The notes beneath the pieces were generated by a model, which saw nothing but the letters and a program-made list of their open reading frames with translations, was not told where the DNA came from and did not search any database. Shown piece by piece: positions 28,109 to 37,101 of a stretch of DNA of 64,000 nt. How positions within the stretch are numbered: the first letter of the stretch is position 1; each line of letters begins with the position of its first letter. The DNA is from Tersicoccus phoenicis. GTDB taxonomy: Bacteria; Actinomycetota; Actinomycetes; Actinomycetales; Micrococcaceae. The stretch spans positions 1 to 64,000 of the forward strand of contig NZ_MRDE01000016.1 of NCBI RefSeq assembly GCF_001968835.1, written 5' to 3'. The translations under genes were made by a program, and so were the position numbers.

Positions 28109-29295
28109 GCCGGCCACACCCGGCAGCGGCCACCGAGGAGAGCACCGCGCCCGGCACCGCCGGCAACACCGACGTCAGCGTCGCCCAGGGCATCACCTAC
28201 GCCAGCGCGGGCGTGGACGTCGAGGCCGGGGATCGCGCTGTCGAACTGATGAAGGACGCCGTCCGCGCCACTCAGGGCCCTCAGGTGCTCGGCGGGGTCG
28301 GCGGATTCGCGGGTCTGTACGACGCGAGCGCGCTGACCGGCTACCGGAAGCCGCTGCTGGCCACCTCCACCGACGGGGTGGGCACCAAGGTCGCCATCGC
28401 GCAGGCGCTGGACGTGCACCACACCATCGGGTTCGACCTGGTCGGCATGGTGGTCGACGACATCGTCGTGGTCGGCGCGAGACCGCTGTTCATGACCGAT
28501 TACATCGCGTGCGGCCGGGTCGTGCCCGAGCGGATCGCCGACATCGTCCGCGGCATCGCCGCCGCCTGCGAACAGACGGGAACGGCCCTGGTGGGCGGGG
28601 AGACGGCCGAGCATCCCGGCCTGCTGGCGCCGAACGAGTACGACGTCGCCGGTGCGGCGACCGGCGTCGTGGAAGCGGACCGGGTGCTCGGCCCGGACCG
28701 GGCCCGCGCCGGCGACGTCGTGATCGGCCTGGGGTCCTCCGGCCTGCACTCGAACGGCTACTCACTGGTCCGCCGCGTGATCAACCACGCGGGCTGGGCG
28801 CTCGAGCGGCAGGTCTCCGAACTCGGCCGCACCCTCGGTGAGGAACTGCTCGAACCCACCCGCCTGTACACCGCCGACATCCTCGACCTGGCCGACGCGC
28901 TGGGCGACGGCCTGCACGCGGTCAGCCACGTCACCGGTGGCGGGCTCGCCGCCAACCTGGCACGTGTCCTGCCGCGCGGTCTCACGGCGACCGTGGACCG
29001 GGCGACCTGGCAGTTGCCACCGGTGTTCGCGCTCGTCGGCCAGCTCGGCGGTGTACCGCAGCCGGACCTGGAACGCACCCTCAACCAGGGAGTGGGCATG
29101 GTTGTCGTCGTGGCCGAGGACGTCGCCGACGCCGTGGTTGCTCGGCTGCGCGCGCGTGGGACCGAAGCGTGGGTGATGGGTCACGTGGACGTCGACGCTG
29201 ACCTGGCCCCGATGTCCGCGCACGATCCGGACGTGGTGCAGGGCGCCAAGGGGGTCGACGGCGGGACCGTGCGGCTGGTCAACCGGTACGCCTGA
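28105..29295 (+). CDS. purM: AIR synthetase
   Basis: Phosphoribosylformylglycinamidine cyclo-ligase, which closes the imidazole ring. The 396-residue protein has VSVAQGITYASAGVDVEAG, then STDGVGTKVAIA, and DLVGMVVDDIVVVGA. GGETAEHPG and GLGSSGLHSNGYSL (substrate and ATP contacts) complete the pattern. It carries about 25 extra N-terminal residues compared with E. coli. Start ATG at 28105 overlaps the purF stop, showing coupling. Confidence 0.96.
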   Translation: MSRPHPAAATEESTAPGTAGNTDVSVAQGITYASAGVDVEAGDRAVELMKDAVRATQGPQVLGGVGGFAGLYDASALTGYRKPLLATSTDGVGTKVAIAQALDVHHTIGFDLVGMVVDDIVVVGARPLFMTDYIACGRVVPERIADIVRGIAAACEQTGTALVGGETAEHPGLLAPNEYDVAGAATGVVEADRVLGPDRARAGDVVIGLGSSGLHSNGYSLVRRVINHAGWALERQVSELGRTLGEELLEPTRLYTADILDLADALGDGLHAVSHVTGGGLAANLARVLPRGLTATVDRATWQLPPVFALVGQLGGVPQPDLERTLNQGVGMVVVVAEDVADAVVARLRARGTEAWVMGHVDVDADLAPMSAHDPDVVQGAKGVDGGTVRLVNRYA

Positions 29296-29416
29296 GCAGC
29301 GCGTCTCTCGATCCGGGAGTCTCCGGGCCCACCGGGTGACCCACGGTTCGCCCACATCGGTGAGGTGGTGCGATCAGTCCGCGAGCACGGCGTGACCGAC
29401 GACGGTGCGCCCCGGC

Positions 29417-29635
29417 TCAACCGAGGCGGCGGCTCCCGCGGTCGTCGTCGTCGTCGGTGTACCGGTCGACGGAGGAATCATCGTCCTCGGCCGGCTCCGG
29501 ATATCGGCCGGCAGGGGTATGACCGGGGGAGCCGGCCAGTTCGCGCTGCAGCGCCGAGTAATCGGTCGTGGGACTGTAGTACTTGATGTCCCGCGCCTGC
29601 TTGGTGGCTTTCGCCTTCTGACGGCCGCGCCCCAT
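29417..29635 (-). CDS. DUF3073 small protein
   Basis: The 72-residue protein begins MGRGRQKAKATKQARDIKYY, the fixed N-terminus of DUF3073, and ends in a very acidic tail (EDDDSS ... DDDDDRGS). It lies convergent to purM, exactly as Rv0810c does in mycobacteria. The basic head and acidic tail suggest a nucleic-acid- or ribosome-associated role, but nothing is known. Confidence 0.9.
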   Translation of the reverse strand: MGRGRQKAKATKQARDIKYYSPTTDYSALQRELAGSPGHTPAGRYPEPAEDDDSSVDRYTDDDDDRGSRRLG

Positions 29636-30041
29636 GGCGTGACCCCCTCTGCTCTGTCAGTACTCCGCCGGGCTGGGCACACGCGTGCGGGCCCACGGAT
29701 GATGTGGTCGATATTTCGTAGCACTAGGGTACATGCTCGGCCGTCCCGGTCGGCACGCCCGAACGCCCGCCCGCCAGGCTCCACCGTCCCGCGAGTCCGG
29801 CACTCCCGCCTCCACGGAGCGGGGAGAGGGGCGCCCGTTCGAGCCCGTCACCGTGCCTTCATTCGGGGGTACGGTGACGGCCAGTAGCGGATCGGCTAGG
29901 GTGCCAGCACGGAACCGGGCGCTTCCGGTGATCCCGGCGGGGCACCGTCGACCCCCGGCTCGGCGTCCGTGGTGTTCCGTTGGTTCGTCGATATGTCCGT
30001 GAATCTGTCCGTCGAATCGTCCGTCGAGAGGTTGATCACCC
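29636..30041. other. Gene-free stretch between DUF3073 and the small acidic ORF
   Basis: About 400 bases without a convincing gene. It holds promoter-like TACCCT on the minus strand near 29728-29733 for DUF3073 and TAGGGT on the plus strand near 29907 for the next small gene. Open frames here on both strands have no recognisable product. Confidence 0.5.
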
Positions 30042-30326
30042 ATGAGCGAAACACCAGGGCAGGACGACGCAATGCCGGGTGGGGCGGATCCGACGCTGGC
30101 CACCGGCTCCGTCCCGGAGATCACCGACCCCGACGCTGTGTCCCTGCCCGAGCCGGAGCTCGAGGATGCGGTTCTCTCCGCGGAGGTCGAGGACGAGGAC
30201 GTCCGTTCGGCCCTCGCGGAGGCGAACGCCGTCGAGGGCGAGGCGCAACGCGCCAGCGACGAAGTCGGCGGGTCGTCGACCTCGGGTCCCGACCTGGACG
30301 CCGATCCGTCGTCCGGGCCACGGTAG
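30042..30326 (+). CDS. Small acidic protein, hypothetical
   Basis: The 94-residue frame is very rich in Glu and Asp and has strong G/C third positions. It starts at ATG with AGAGG about 12 bases upstream. No membrane segment, cysteine pair or known motif is seen, and it is predicted to be disordered. It sits between DUF3073 and a broken HNH gene. It may be real or a remnant; support is codon bias only. Confidence 0.45.
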   Translation: MSETPGQDDAMPGGADPTLATGSVPEITDPDAVSLPEPELEDAVLSAEVEDEDVRSALAEANAVEGEAQRASDEVGGSSTSGPDLDADPSSGPR

Positions 30327-30433
30327 CCGTGATATGCGCCAGCCGGCACGGGCCCCCTGAGTTCTGTCGGTGGTGTCGGATTCACTGGTGTCATGGAAGG
30401 CACGGACGCCTCGACACCCGGTACGGCACCGGG

Positions 30434-30796
30434 GACCCAGCCGCCTGCCGGTTCCCCGGCTGCCGCCGATCCTCCACCGCCTGCGACCTCGACCACGTGA
30501 TCGCCTGGGCCCACGGCGGTGATTCGACACCGGCGAACCTGGCCCATTTGTGCCGCAAACACCACGTCCTCAAACACCACTCCGGCTGGACCGTCAGCGC
30601 AGCGAGGGACACCGCCAACACCGTCGACACCGACCGCCACGACGGCCACGACCGCCACGACCGCCACGACCGCCACGACCGCCACGACACCGTTGGACCA
30701 GAGGAGCGGGAGGCGCTCTCGTCAAGCGTTCTGACCTGGACCTCGCCCGCCGGCCGCCGTTACACGACCCGGCCCGCCGACCCACCACCCTTCTGA
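30434..30796 (+). pseudogene. HNH endonuclease (13E12/DUF222-type), C-terminal fragment
   Basis: The frame shows the HNH core of the large actinobacterial DUF222-HNH proteins. CRFPGC is followed by CDLDHVIAWAHGGDSTPANLAHLCRKHHVLKH and SGWTV, with the metal-binding Cys and His set intact. The usual end LTWTSPAGRRYTTRP is also present. The about 300-residue N-terminal DUF222 domain is missing; upstream of 30434 the frame has no family resemblance. A DRHD repeat made of 9-bp tandem units is inserted before the end. This is therefore a decayed tail, probably of a mobile-repeat-like family member. Confidence 0.75.
30631..30688. repeat. 9-bp tandem repeat (CGCCACGAC) inside the HNH fragment
   Basis: About six copies in a row with one variant unit. 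In the HNH frame they encode Asp-Arg-His repeats. Replication slippage is the likely source. Confidence 0.85.
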
Positions 30797-30820
30797 CGGC
30801 CACAGCGCCACACGCGCGCG

Positions 30821-30916
30821 CGGTCCTGCCGGTCCTGCGGGTTCTGCCGGTCCTGCGGGTCCCACCGGTCCTGCGGGTCCTGCCGGTCCTGCGGGTCCTG
30901 CCGGTCCTGCGGGTCC
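30821..30916. repeat. 9/18-bp tandem repeat (CGGTCCTGC family)
   Basis: Roughly ten units of CGGTCCTGC/GGGTCCTGC alternate just before the reductase gene. Read on the minus strand they would encode Gly-Pro-Ala triplets. No start or gene context supports translation there. Confidence 0.85.
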
Positions 30917-31022
30917 AGGACCGCCCACACCTGAGGACACCGTCGCGGAGTCCCCCACCTGCTCGTAGGCTCGTAGGCTCGACCACGATGCACCGCACAC
31001 GGACGAAGGGGAGGAACTTGCC

Positions 31023-31991
31023 ATGGAGTACACCCGTCTCGGCACCACCGGCCTGGAGGTCTCACGGATCGCCCTCGGGTGCATGAGTTTCGGCGACCCG
31101 GACCGCGGCAGTCATTCCTGGAGCCTGCCGGAGGAACCGAGCCGTGAGTTGATCAAGCAGGCCGTCGACGCCGGCATCACCTTCTTCGATACCGCGAACG
31201 TCTATTCCGCGGGCAGCAGCGAGGAGATCGTCGGCCGGGCGCTGGCCGACTTCACGGATCGCGACACCGTCGTGCTGGCCACGAAGGTCAACGGCCGGAT
31301 GCACGAGGGACCGAACGGCGCCGGCCTCTCCCGCAAGGCGATCATGGCCGAACTCGACGCGAGTCTGCGCCGTCTCGGCACCGACTGGGTCGACCTCTAC
31401 CAGATCCACCGCTGGGACCCCCACACCCCGATCGAGGAGACCATGGAGGCCCTGCACGACGTCGTGCGCGCCGGGAAGGTGCGTTACCTCGGTGCGTCCT
31501 CCATGTGGGCCTGGCAGTTCGCCAAGGCGCAGGAGGTCGCACTCACGAACGGCTGGACCCCGTTCGCCTCGATGCAGGACCACTACAACCTGCTCAACCG
31601 TGAGGAGGAACGGGAGATGCTCCCCCTGTGCGCGGATCAGGGCGTCGGTGTCATCCCCTGGAGCCCGCTCGCCCGCGGACGTCTGGCCCGCCCCTGGGAC
31701 ACCGACACCGAACGCTCCGCGACGGACGAGTTCGGCAAACAGCTCTATCCGGAGTCCGACCGGTCGATCGTCGAGACGGTCGGCGTCGTCGCCGACCGGC
31801 ACGGGGTGTCACGGGCGCAGATCGCCCTTGCCTGGGTGTTGCGCAATCCGGTGGTGACCGCACCCATCGTCGGGGCGACGACGGGACAGCATCTCGACGA
31901 CGCCGTCGCCGCCCTCGAGGTGAGGTTGAGCGACCAGGACGTCGCAGAACTGGAGGCGCCCTACACTCCGCACGAACCCGCCGGCTTCTGA
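31023..31991 (+). CDS. Aldo/keto reductase
   Basis: The 322-residue protein is a TIM-barrel NADPH-dependent reductase. FFDTANVYSAGSSEE holds the catalytic Asp and Tyr. ATKVNGRM gives the Lys and LYQIHRWDP the His. The NADPH-binding end shows PIVGATTGQHLDDAV. It is close to the YakC/PLR-type group. The substrate is unknown. Start is ATG with GAGGAACTTGCC before it. Confidence 0.92.
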   Translation: MEYTRLGTTGLEVSRIALGCMSFGDPDRGSHSWSLPEEPSRELIKQAVDAGITFFDTANVYSAGSSEEIVGRALADFTDRDTVVLATKVNGRMHEGPNGAGLSRKAIMAELDASLRRLGTDWVDLYQIHRWDPHTPIEETMEALHDVVRAGKVRYLGASSMWAWQFAKAQEVALTNGWTPFASMQDHYNLLNREEEREMLPLCADQGVGVIPWSPLARGRLARPWDTDTERSATDEFGKQLYPESDRSIVETVGVVADRHGVSRAQIALAWVLRNPVVTAPIVGATTGQHLDDAVAALEVRLSDQDVAELEAPYTPHEPAGF

Positions 31992-32014
31992 CCGGGCGAG
32001 AACGACGGACGTCG

Positions 32015-32734
32015 TCAGCAGCCGTCCGGGCCGCAGGCCCGGCCGTCGAGGTCGGCCTCGCGATCGGCGTTGCCCTCCGGGGTCACCATGACGAGCGGAT
32101 TCGCCTCGGTCCACGCCGTCCGCAGAGCCTGGTCGAACAGCTCGACGGGCTGGGCCCCGGAGATGCCGTACTTGCCGTCCAGGACGAAGAACGGCACGCC
32201 GGTGATGCCCAGGCTCTGGGCGCGTCGGATGTCGGCGCTCACCGCGTCGCGGAAGCGCCCGGAGTCGAGCGCCGTCGTGATCTCCTCCGCGTCGAGACCG
32301 GCGCCGGTGCCGATCCCCACGAGCACCTGGCGGTCACCGATGTCCAGGCCCCGTTCGAAGTGGGCGGAGAGCAGCGACTCCTTGACGTCAGCGGCGACGC
32401 CGTGTTCGGCGGCCAGGTGCAGCAGCTGATGGCCCGAAAGGCTGTTGGCGACGACGAGAGCGTCGAAGTCGTAGGCCAACCCCTCCCCCGCGGCCACCTC
32501 GGTGACCTGCGCGAACATCTGGGCGACCCGGTCGGCGGGCATACCCTTCCGTTCGCTGAGGTACTCCAGTTCGGTCCCCTCGTAGTGCGCCGGGAGGGCG
32601 GGGTCGAGCTGGAAGCTGTGCCAGCTGACGGTCACCGCGTCACGGTGCTCGAAGCGGGCGAGTGCGGACTCGAAGCGACGTTTGCCGATGTAGCACCAGG
32701 GGCAGGCGATGTCGGACCAGATGTCGATGTTCAC
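32015..32734 (-). CDS. DsbA-family oxidoreductase, FrnE-like
   Basis: The 239-residue protein has no signal peptide, so it acts in the cytosol. The active-site CPWC lies at residues 11-14 within SDIACPWCYIG. Next comes a helical insertion, and GVPFFVLDGKYGISGAQP holds the conserved cis-Pro. It matches the FrnE/2-hydroxychromene isomerase-like branch. The start is a GTG at 32734 without a strong ribosome-binding site. It converges with the reductase gene. Confidence 0.92.
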   Translation of the reverse strand: MNIDIWSDIACPWCYIGKRRFESALARFEHRDAVTVSWHSFQLDPALPAHYEGTELEYLSERKGMPADRVAQMFAQVTEVAAGEGLAYDFDALVVANSLSGHQLLHLAAEHGVAADVKESLLSAHFERGLDIGDRQVLVGIGTGAGLDAEEITTALDSGRFRDAVSADIRRAQSLGITGVPFFVLDGKYGISGAQPVELFDQALRTAWTEANPLVMVTPEGNADREADLDGRACGPDGC

Positions 32735-32777
32735 GCAGGCGACAACGGGAAGCGAACCGCCGGCATTCCGGCATCCG

Positions 32778-33164
32778 TCACTCGAGGTCTCGCCATCGCG
32801 CGATCATGGCCTCGACGTCCACGATCGGCGCGACGATCCGGGACTCGCGGCTGAAGCGGGACTCGACCCGGTCGGCCCTGACCCGGTGGTTGAAGTCCTC
32901 CAGGTAGGCCCGCACGTCGTCCTCCCGGGTGAACCGGCGCAGTGAGGCCGGGAAGCCGTCCGCCTCCCGCCGCAACTGGATGACCATCGGGGCGAGGGTC
33001 GACGTGTCGATCTGCTCGCGCTGCATCCATCGTTTGATCCACCACTGCGGGTCCTCGACGTCGGAGAAGTCCAGTGGTCTACCGGCCAGGGGCAGGTCGT
33101 CGAACTCCCCGCGTTCCATGGCCTCCCGGATCCGGCGTTCGGCCAGGCTCTCGAACCGGTCCAT
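32778..33164 (-). CDS. DUF1992 (DnaJ homologue subfamily C member 28-like) protein
   Basis: The 128-residue protein has the DUF1992 signature: ERRIREAMERGEFDDLPLAGRPLD near the start, then IKRWMQREQI. LRREADGFPASL follows. No J domain is present despite the database name. The function is unknown. It is upstream of the DsbA-like gene on the same strand. Confidence 0.88.
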   Translation of the reverse strand: MDRFESLAERRIREAMERGEFDDLPLAGRPLDFSDVEDPQWWIKRWMQREQIDTSTLAPMVIQLRREADGFPASLRRFTREDDVRAYLEDFNHRVRADRVESRFSRESRIVAPIVDVEAMIARWRDLE

Positions 33165-33227
33165 CAGGTGCCGCTCTCGGACGTCACTTTCATTCCCCGG
33201 GCCGCAGCCATGATGAATCGGCCTCGC

Positions 33228-34271
33228 TCACCTGGTCGACGGCGCCGCCGGTTGGCGCACGTCGGACGACAGAGCATGCGCCACGATGGCGGTGGTCGGC
33301 GTCGATGGCGGACGGCTCCCGAGCGCCGCGAACGTCAGACCCACGCCGTCCTCGATCAGCGCGGCGGACCAGGTCCAGCCGAGCTCGCGTTGCGCCCAGC
33401 TGCGCCAAGCCGCACCGCCCCACGATCCGAGCAGGGCACCCGTGACGCCGGCGACGACGGGCAGATCCAGGGTGGCCCGTTCCCGCCGGGCGAGGATCAC
33501 CGCGCCGCTGCCGCCGGAGACGAGGCGGGCGGCAAGTGCCCCCGGCGCCAGCCGGCTCGGCGTCATCGGCAACTTGTCGCCGACTAGTTCGCCCGCGACC
33601 GCCAGGCCCGCGACCGCCCGGCCGACCCGGCGTCCGGCCGAGACGGAGCCGGGATGCGGCGTGTACACCGGACCCGCCACACCCAACGAGCTGCGGATAC
33701 CGGCGGCGACACCGAGCACCCCGGAGCGCGCGACCAGGGACAGCGAGGGTCGGCCCGCCCGCCGTCGCGCGCGACGCTCGACACGCGCCAGACCGCGGTC
33801 GACCGGCCGGCCCGGCTCGGCGGCCCCGAGCGCCGCCCGGGTGGCGATGCCATAGGCCAGGTGGCCCGCGACATCGGTCGCCCAGTCGGTCGAGGACCAG
33901 GCGCGGGGGTCGCTGACCCGCAGGGCGGCCATCGGCACGTCGCTCGCGGCCATCGCGGCGGCACCGGTCAGGGCGGCACCGGTGGGGGCAGAGAAGCGCA
34001 GGCCGGCCGACCGGGCCGCACTGGCGAGGACACCGATGCCGACGCCCACGGCGATGCCGCCGACGGCGCCCAGCGCACTGCGGCGGTTCTCCCGCTCGGC
34101 ACCGCGGCCGGGGATGTCGACGTCGAACCGGCGCAGCGCCGCCTGCACGGTCCGACCGGGTGCGTCGCTGGCGGACCGGCCGCGGAGCGCCATGTCGAGG
34201 TAGGTGACGGCGTTGAGCGCGGCGGTACCGGCCGCGCCGGCGAGGATGCCGCGGGTCAAGGTGTTCGTCAT
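33228..34271 (-). CDS. Glycine/alanine-rich membrane protein, function unknown
   Basis: The 347-residue protein has several weak hydrophobic, Gly/Ala-rich helices. These occur at 5-20, 68-85, 95-110, 137-155, 195-215, 235-250 and 290-320. The C-terminal GVTGALLGSWGGAAWRSWA ... LIEDGVGL pattern resembles the end of DUF4126-type membrane proteins, but I would not name it firmly. The start is ATG at 34271 (MTNTLTRGILAGAAG). It lies downstream of clpB after a 90-nt gap. Confidence 0.7.
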   Translation of the reverse strand: MTNTLTRGILAGAAGTAALNAVTYLDMALRGRSASDAPGRTVQAALRRFDVDIPGRGAERENRRSALGAVGGIAVGVGIGVLASAARSAGLRFSAPTGAALTGAAAMAASDVPMAALRVSDPRAWSSTDWATDVAGHLAYGIATRAALGAAEPGRPVDRGLARVERRARRRAGRPSLSLVARSGVLGVAAGIRSSLGVAGPVYTPHPGSVSAGRRVGRAVAGLAVAGELVGDKLPMTPSRLAPGALAARLVSGGSGAVILARRERATLDLPVVAGVTGALLGSWGGAAWRSWAQRELGWTWSAALIEDGVGLTFAALGSRPPSTPTTAIVAHALSSDVRQPAAPSTR

Positions 34272-34362
34272 GACGGCCCTTCCGATCGAGGACGAAGCAT
34301 GCTGGCCATCCTTGCACCGTCGACGCCGTGAGCACACCCCCTTTCCCGAGGGTGACCAACCG

Positions 34363-36981
34363 TCAGCTGGAGGGCACCACGGTGCGCACGGTGAGACCGT
34401 CCCCTTCGCTGCCGTCCTCGGCGGTCAGCCGTTCGACGCGTACCGTGTCGCCGTCGGCGATCTCCCCGGCCAGGATGCCCCGAGCGAGCCGGTCCCCGAT
34501 CTCCCGCTGCACCAGCCGGCGCAGGGGCCGGGCCCCGAAGGCGGGATCGAACCCGGTCAGGGCCAGCCACTCCCGGGCGGCGTCGGCGACGTCAAGAGTC
34601 AACCGCCGGTCCGTCAACCGGGACGCCAGATCCCGCACCTGCAGGTCCACGATCCGCGACAGTTCCTCGATGGTCAGCGCGTCGAACACGACGATCTCGT
34701 CCAGCCGGTTGAGGAACTCGGGCTTGAACGAGGCATTGACCACCCCCATCACCAGGTCGCGCTTCCGCGCGTCGTCGATGGACGGATCCACCAGGAACTG
34801 CGAGCCCAGGTTGGAGGTCAGCACGAGGATGACGTTGCGGAAGTCGACCGTGCGGCCCTGACCGTCGGTGAGCCGACCGTCGTCGAGCACCTGCAACAAG
34901 ATGTCGAACACCTCCGGATGGGCTTTCTCCACCTCGTCGAGCAGGACGACGGAGTACGGCCGGCGGCGCACCGCTTCGGTGAGCTGTCCGCCCTCGTCGT
35001 AACCGACGTATCCCGGAGGAGCGCCGACCAGGCGGCTCACGGTGTGCTTCTCGGAGTACTCGCTCATGTCGATGCGCACCATGGCGTGCTCGTCGTCGAA
35101 GAGGAAGTCCGCCAGCGACTTGGCCAGCTCGGTCTTGCCGACGCCGGTGGGTCCGAGGAACAGGAACGAGCCGGTGGGCCGGTCCGGGTCGCTGATCCCG
35201 GCCCGGGCACGCCGCACCGCGTCGGAGACGGACGCCACGGCCTGCCGCTGACCGATCAGCCGCTCACCGAGGAACTGCTCCATGTGCAGCAGCTTCTGCG
35301 ACTCGCCCTGCAGCATCCGGCCGGCCGGGATGCCGGTCCAGGCCGAGACCACCTCGGCGATGTCGTCCGCGGTGACCTCCTCGCTGACCAGCAGCGTCGT
35401 CGTCCCGAGGTCGACCCGCTGGGCCTCGGCGTCGGCGGCCTGGAGTTCGCGTTCCACGGTGGGAATCTCGCCGTAGAGGATGCGGGAGGCCTCCGCCAGG
35501 TCGCCCTCGCGCTGCGCCTTCTCCGCCGTCGAGCGCAGGGCGTCGATCCGGGCGCGCAGGTCACCGGACCGGTTCAGGGACGACTTCTCGGCCTCCCACC
35601 GGGAGTTCAGCCCGTCCAGTTGCTCCTGCTTGTCGGCCTTCTCCTCCCGCAGCGCGGCCAGCCGTTCCACCGAGGAGGCGTCGGTCTCGTTCTGCAGGGC
35701 GAGCTCCTCCATGGTCAGCCGGTCGACGGCGCGCCGCAGTGTGTCGATCTCCTCCGGCGCGGAGTCGATCTCCATCCGCAGCCGGGACGCGGCCTCGTCG
35801 ACGAGGTCGATCGCCTTGTCCGGCAACTGCCGACCGGAGATGTACCGGTGGGACAGGGACGCGGCGGCCACCAGCGCGGCATCGGCGATGGCCACCTTGT
35901 GGTGCGCCTCGTAGCGTTCCTTCAGCCCGCGGAGGATGGCGATGGTGTCGTCCACGCTCGGCTCGCCCACGTACACCTGCTGGAACCGGCGTTCCAGTGC
36001 CGGGTCCTTCTCGATGTTCTGGCGGTACTCGTCCAGGGTGGTGGCGCCGATCAGCCGCAGCTCGCCGCGAGCCAGCATGGGCTTGAGCATGTTGCCGGCG
36101 TCCATCGCGCCCTCGGACGCACCGGCGCCGACGACGGTGTGCAGCTCGTCGATGAAGGTGACGACCTGGCCCTCGGCGTTCTTGATCTCCTCGAGCACCG
36201 CCTTGAGCCGCTCTTCGAATTCGCCGCGGTACTTGGCGCCGGCGATCATCGCGCCGAGATCGAGACTGATCAGGGTCTTGCCGCGCAGGGACTCGGGCAC
36301 GTCGCCGGCGACGATGCGCTGGGCCAGACCCTCGACGACGGCCGTCTTGCCGACGCCGGGCTCGCCGATCAGCACCGGGTTGTTCTTGGTGCGGCGGGAG
36401 AGCACCTGCACGACGCGGCGGATCTCGGCGTCCCGGCCGATCACCGGGTCGAGCTTGCCCGCGCGGGCGACGGCGGTCAGATCGGTGCCGTACTTCTCCA
36501 ACGACGCGAACGTGGCCTCGGGATCGGGACTGTCGACCTTCCGGCCACCACGCACGGACGGGATCGCCGCACGCAGCGAGTCCGGGGTGGCGCCCGCCTC
36601 GCGCAGCAGGGTGCCGGCGGCGCCCTGGTCGGCGGCGACGCCGAGCAGCAGGTGCTCGGTGGAGACGTACTCGTCACCGAGCCGCTCGGCCTCGGTCTGC
36701 GCGGCCTGCACGACGGCCAGACCGGCACGGGAGAGCTGCGCCTGCTGGACCGAGGACCCGGACGACGCCGGCAGTGCGCGCAACGCCGCGGCGGTCTTCG
36801 GCAGGAGCACTGCAGGATCGATATCGGCGCCGCGGAGTACCGCCACGGCAACGCCGTCGGTCTGCTCGAGCAGGGCCGAGAGCAGGTGCAGCGGCTCGAC
36901 CTGCGGGTTGCCGGCGGTCGACGCGGCCGTCACGCCGGCCGACAGCGCTTCCTGGCTGCGAGTGGTGAATCGGGGGCTCAC
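34363..36981 (-). CDS. clpB: ATP-dependent disaggregase ClpB
   Basis: Hexameric AAA+ chaperone that works with DnaK to dissolve protein aggregates. The 872-residue protein has the N-domain repeats (1-145), AAA-1 with Walker A GEPGVGKT (206-213) and [13 protein letters not shown] long coiled-coil middle domain (about 400-530) and AAA-2 with GPTGVGKT and [13 protein letters not shown] follow. The pore loop is SEYSEKH ... [18 protein letters not shown] operator sits just upstream, tying it to HspR. Confidence 0.97.
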   Translation of the reverse strand: MSPRFTTRSQEALSAGVTAASTAGNPQVEPLHLLSALLEQTDGVAVAVLRGADIDPAVLLPKTAAALRALPASSGSSVQQAQLSRAGLAVVQAAQTEAERLGDEYVSTEHLLLGVAADQGAAGTLLREAGATPDSLRAAIPSVRGGRKVDSPDPEATFASLEKYGTDLTAVARAGKLDPVIGRDAEIRRVVQVLSRRTKNNPVLIGEPGVGKTAVVEGLAQRIVAGDVPESLRGKTLISLDLGAMIAGAKYRGEFEERLKAVLEEIKNAEGQVVTFIDELHTVVGAGASEGAMDAGNMLKPMLARGELRLIGATTLDEYRQNIEKDPALERRFQQVYVGEPSVDDTIAILRGLKERYEAHHKVAIADAALVAAASLSHRYISGRQLPDKAIDLVDEAASRLRMEIDSAPEEIDTLRRAVDRLTMEELALQNETDASSVERLAALREEKADKQEQLDGLNSRWEAEKSSLNRSGDLRARIDALRSTAEKAQREGDLAEASRILYGEIPTVERELQAADAEAQRVDLGTTTLLVSEEVTADDIAEVVSAWTGIPAGRMLQGESQKLLHMEQFLGERLIGQRQAVASVSDAVRRARAGISDPDRPTGSFLFLGPTGVGKTELAKSLADFLFDDEHAMVRIDMSEYSEKHTVSRLVGAPPGYVGYDEGGQLTEAVRRRPYSVVLLDEVEKAHPEVFDILLQVLDDGRLTDGQGRTVDFRNVILVLTSNLGSQFLVDPSIDDARKRDLVMGVVNASFKPEFLNRLDEIVVFDALTIEELSRIVDLQVRDLASRLTDRRLTLDVADAAREWLALTGFDPAFGARPLRRLVQREIGDRLARGILAGEIADGDTVRVERLTAEDGSEGDGLTVRTVVPSS

Positions 36982-37019
36982 CGGAGTCCTTTCGACGAGA
37001 GGGGTGCAGAGAACTCAAA

Positions 37020-37040
37020 CTTGAGTCTAATCAACTCAAT
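37020..37040. promoter_or_regulatory. HAIR operator (HspR binding site) of clpB
   Basis: CTTGAGT, seven bases, then ACTCAAT. This matches the HspR-associated inverted repeat (CTTGAGT-N7-ACTCAAG) at all but one base. It lies 39 nt before the clpB start. Confidence 0.9.
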
Positions 37041-37101
37041 TCGGGGAGGGAAGTGGACATTCCCGGCCGGCCGTGCCCGCACCTCGCTTTACGTCGCGGC
37101 G

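Noticed and set aside
29657-30685. Minus-strand 342-codon frame over the DUF3073 upstream region
   Set aside because: It starts inside simple repeats that translate as VAVVAVVAV and has no family resemblance.
30631-30916. Possible CRISPR array
   Set aside because: The units are 9 bp and directly adjacent without spacers, so these are simple tandem repeats.
30722-31084. Minus-strand collagen-like frame (Gly-Pro-Ala repeats)
   Set aside because: The triplets come from simple 9-bp DNA repeats in an intergenic region; there is no start signal, and the frame runs under the reductase gene.
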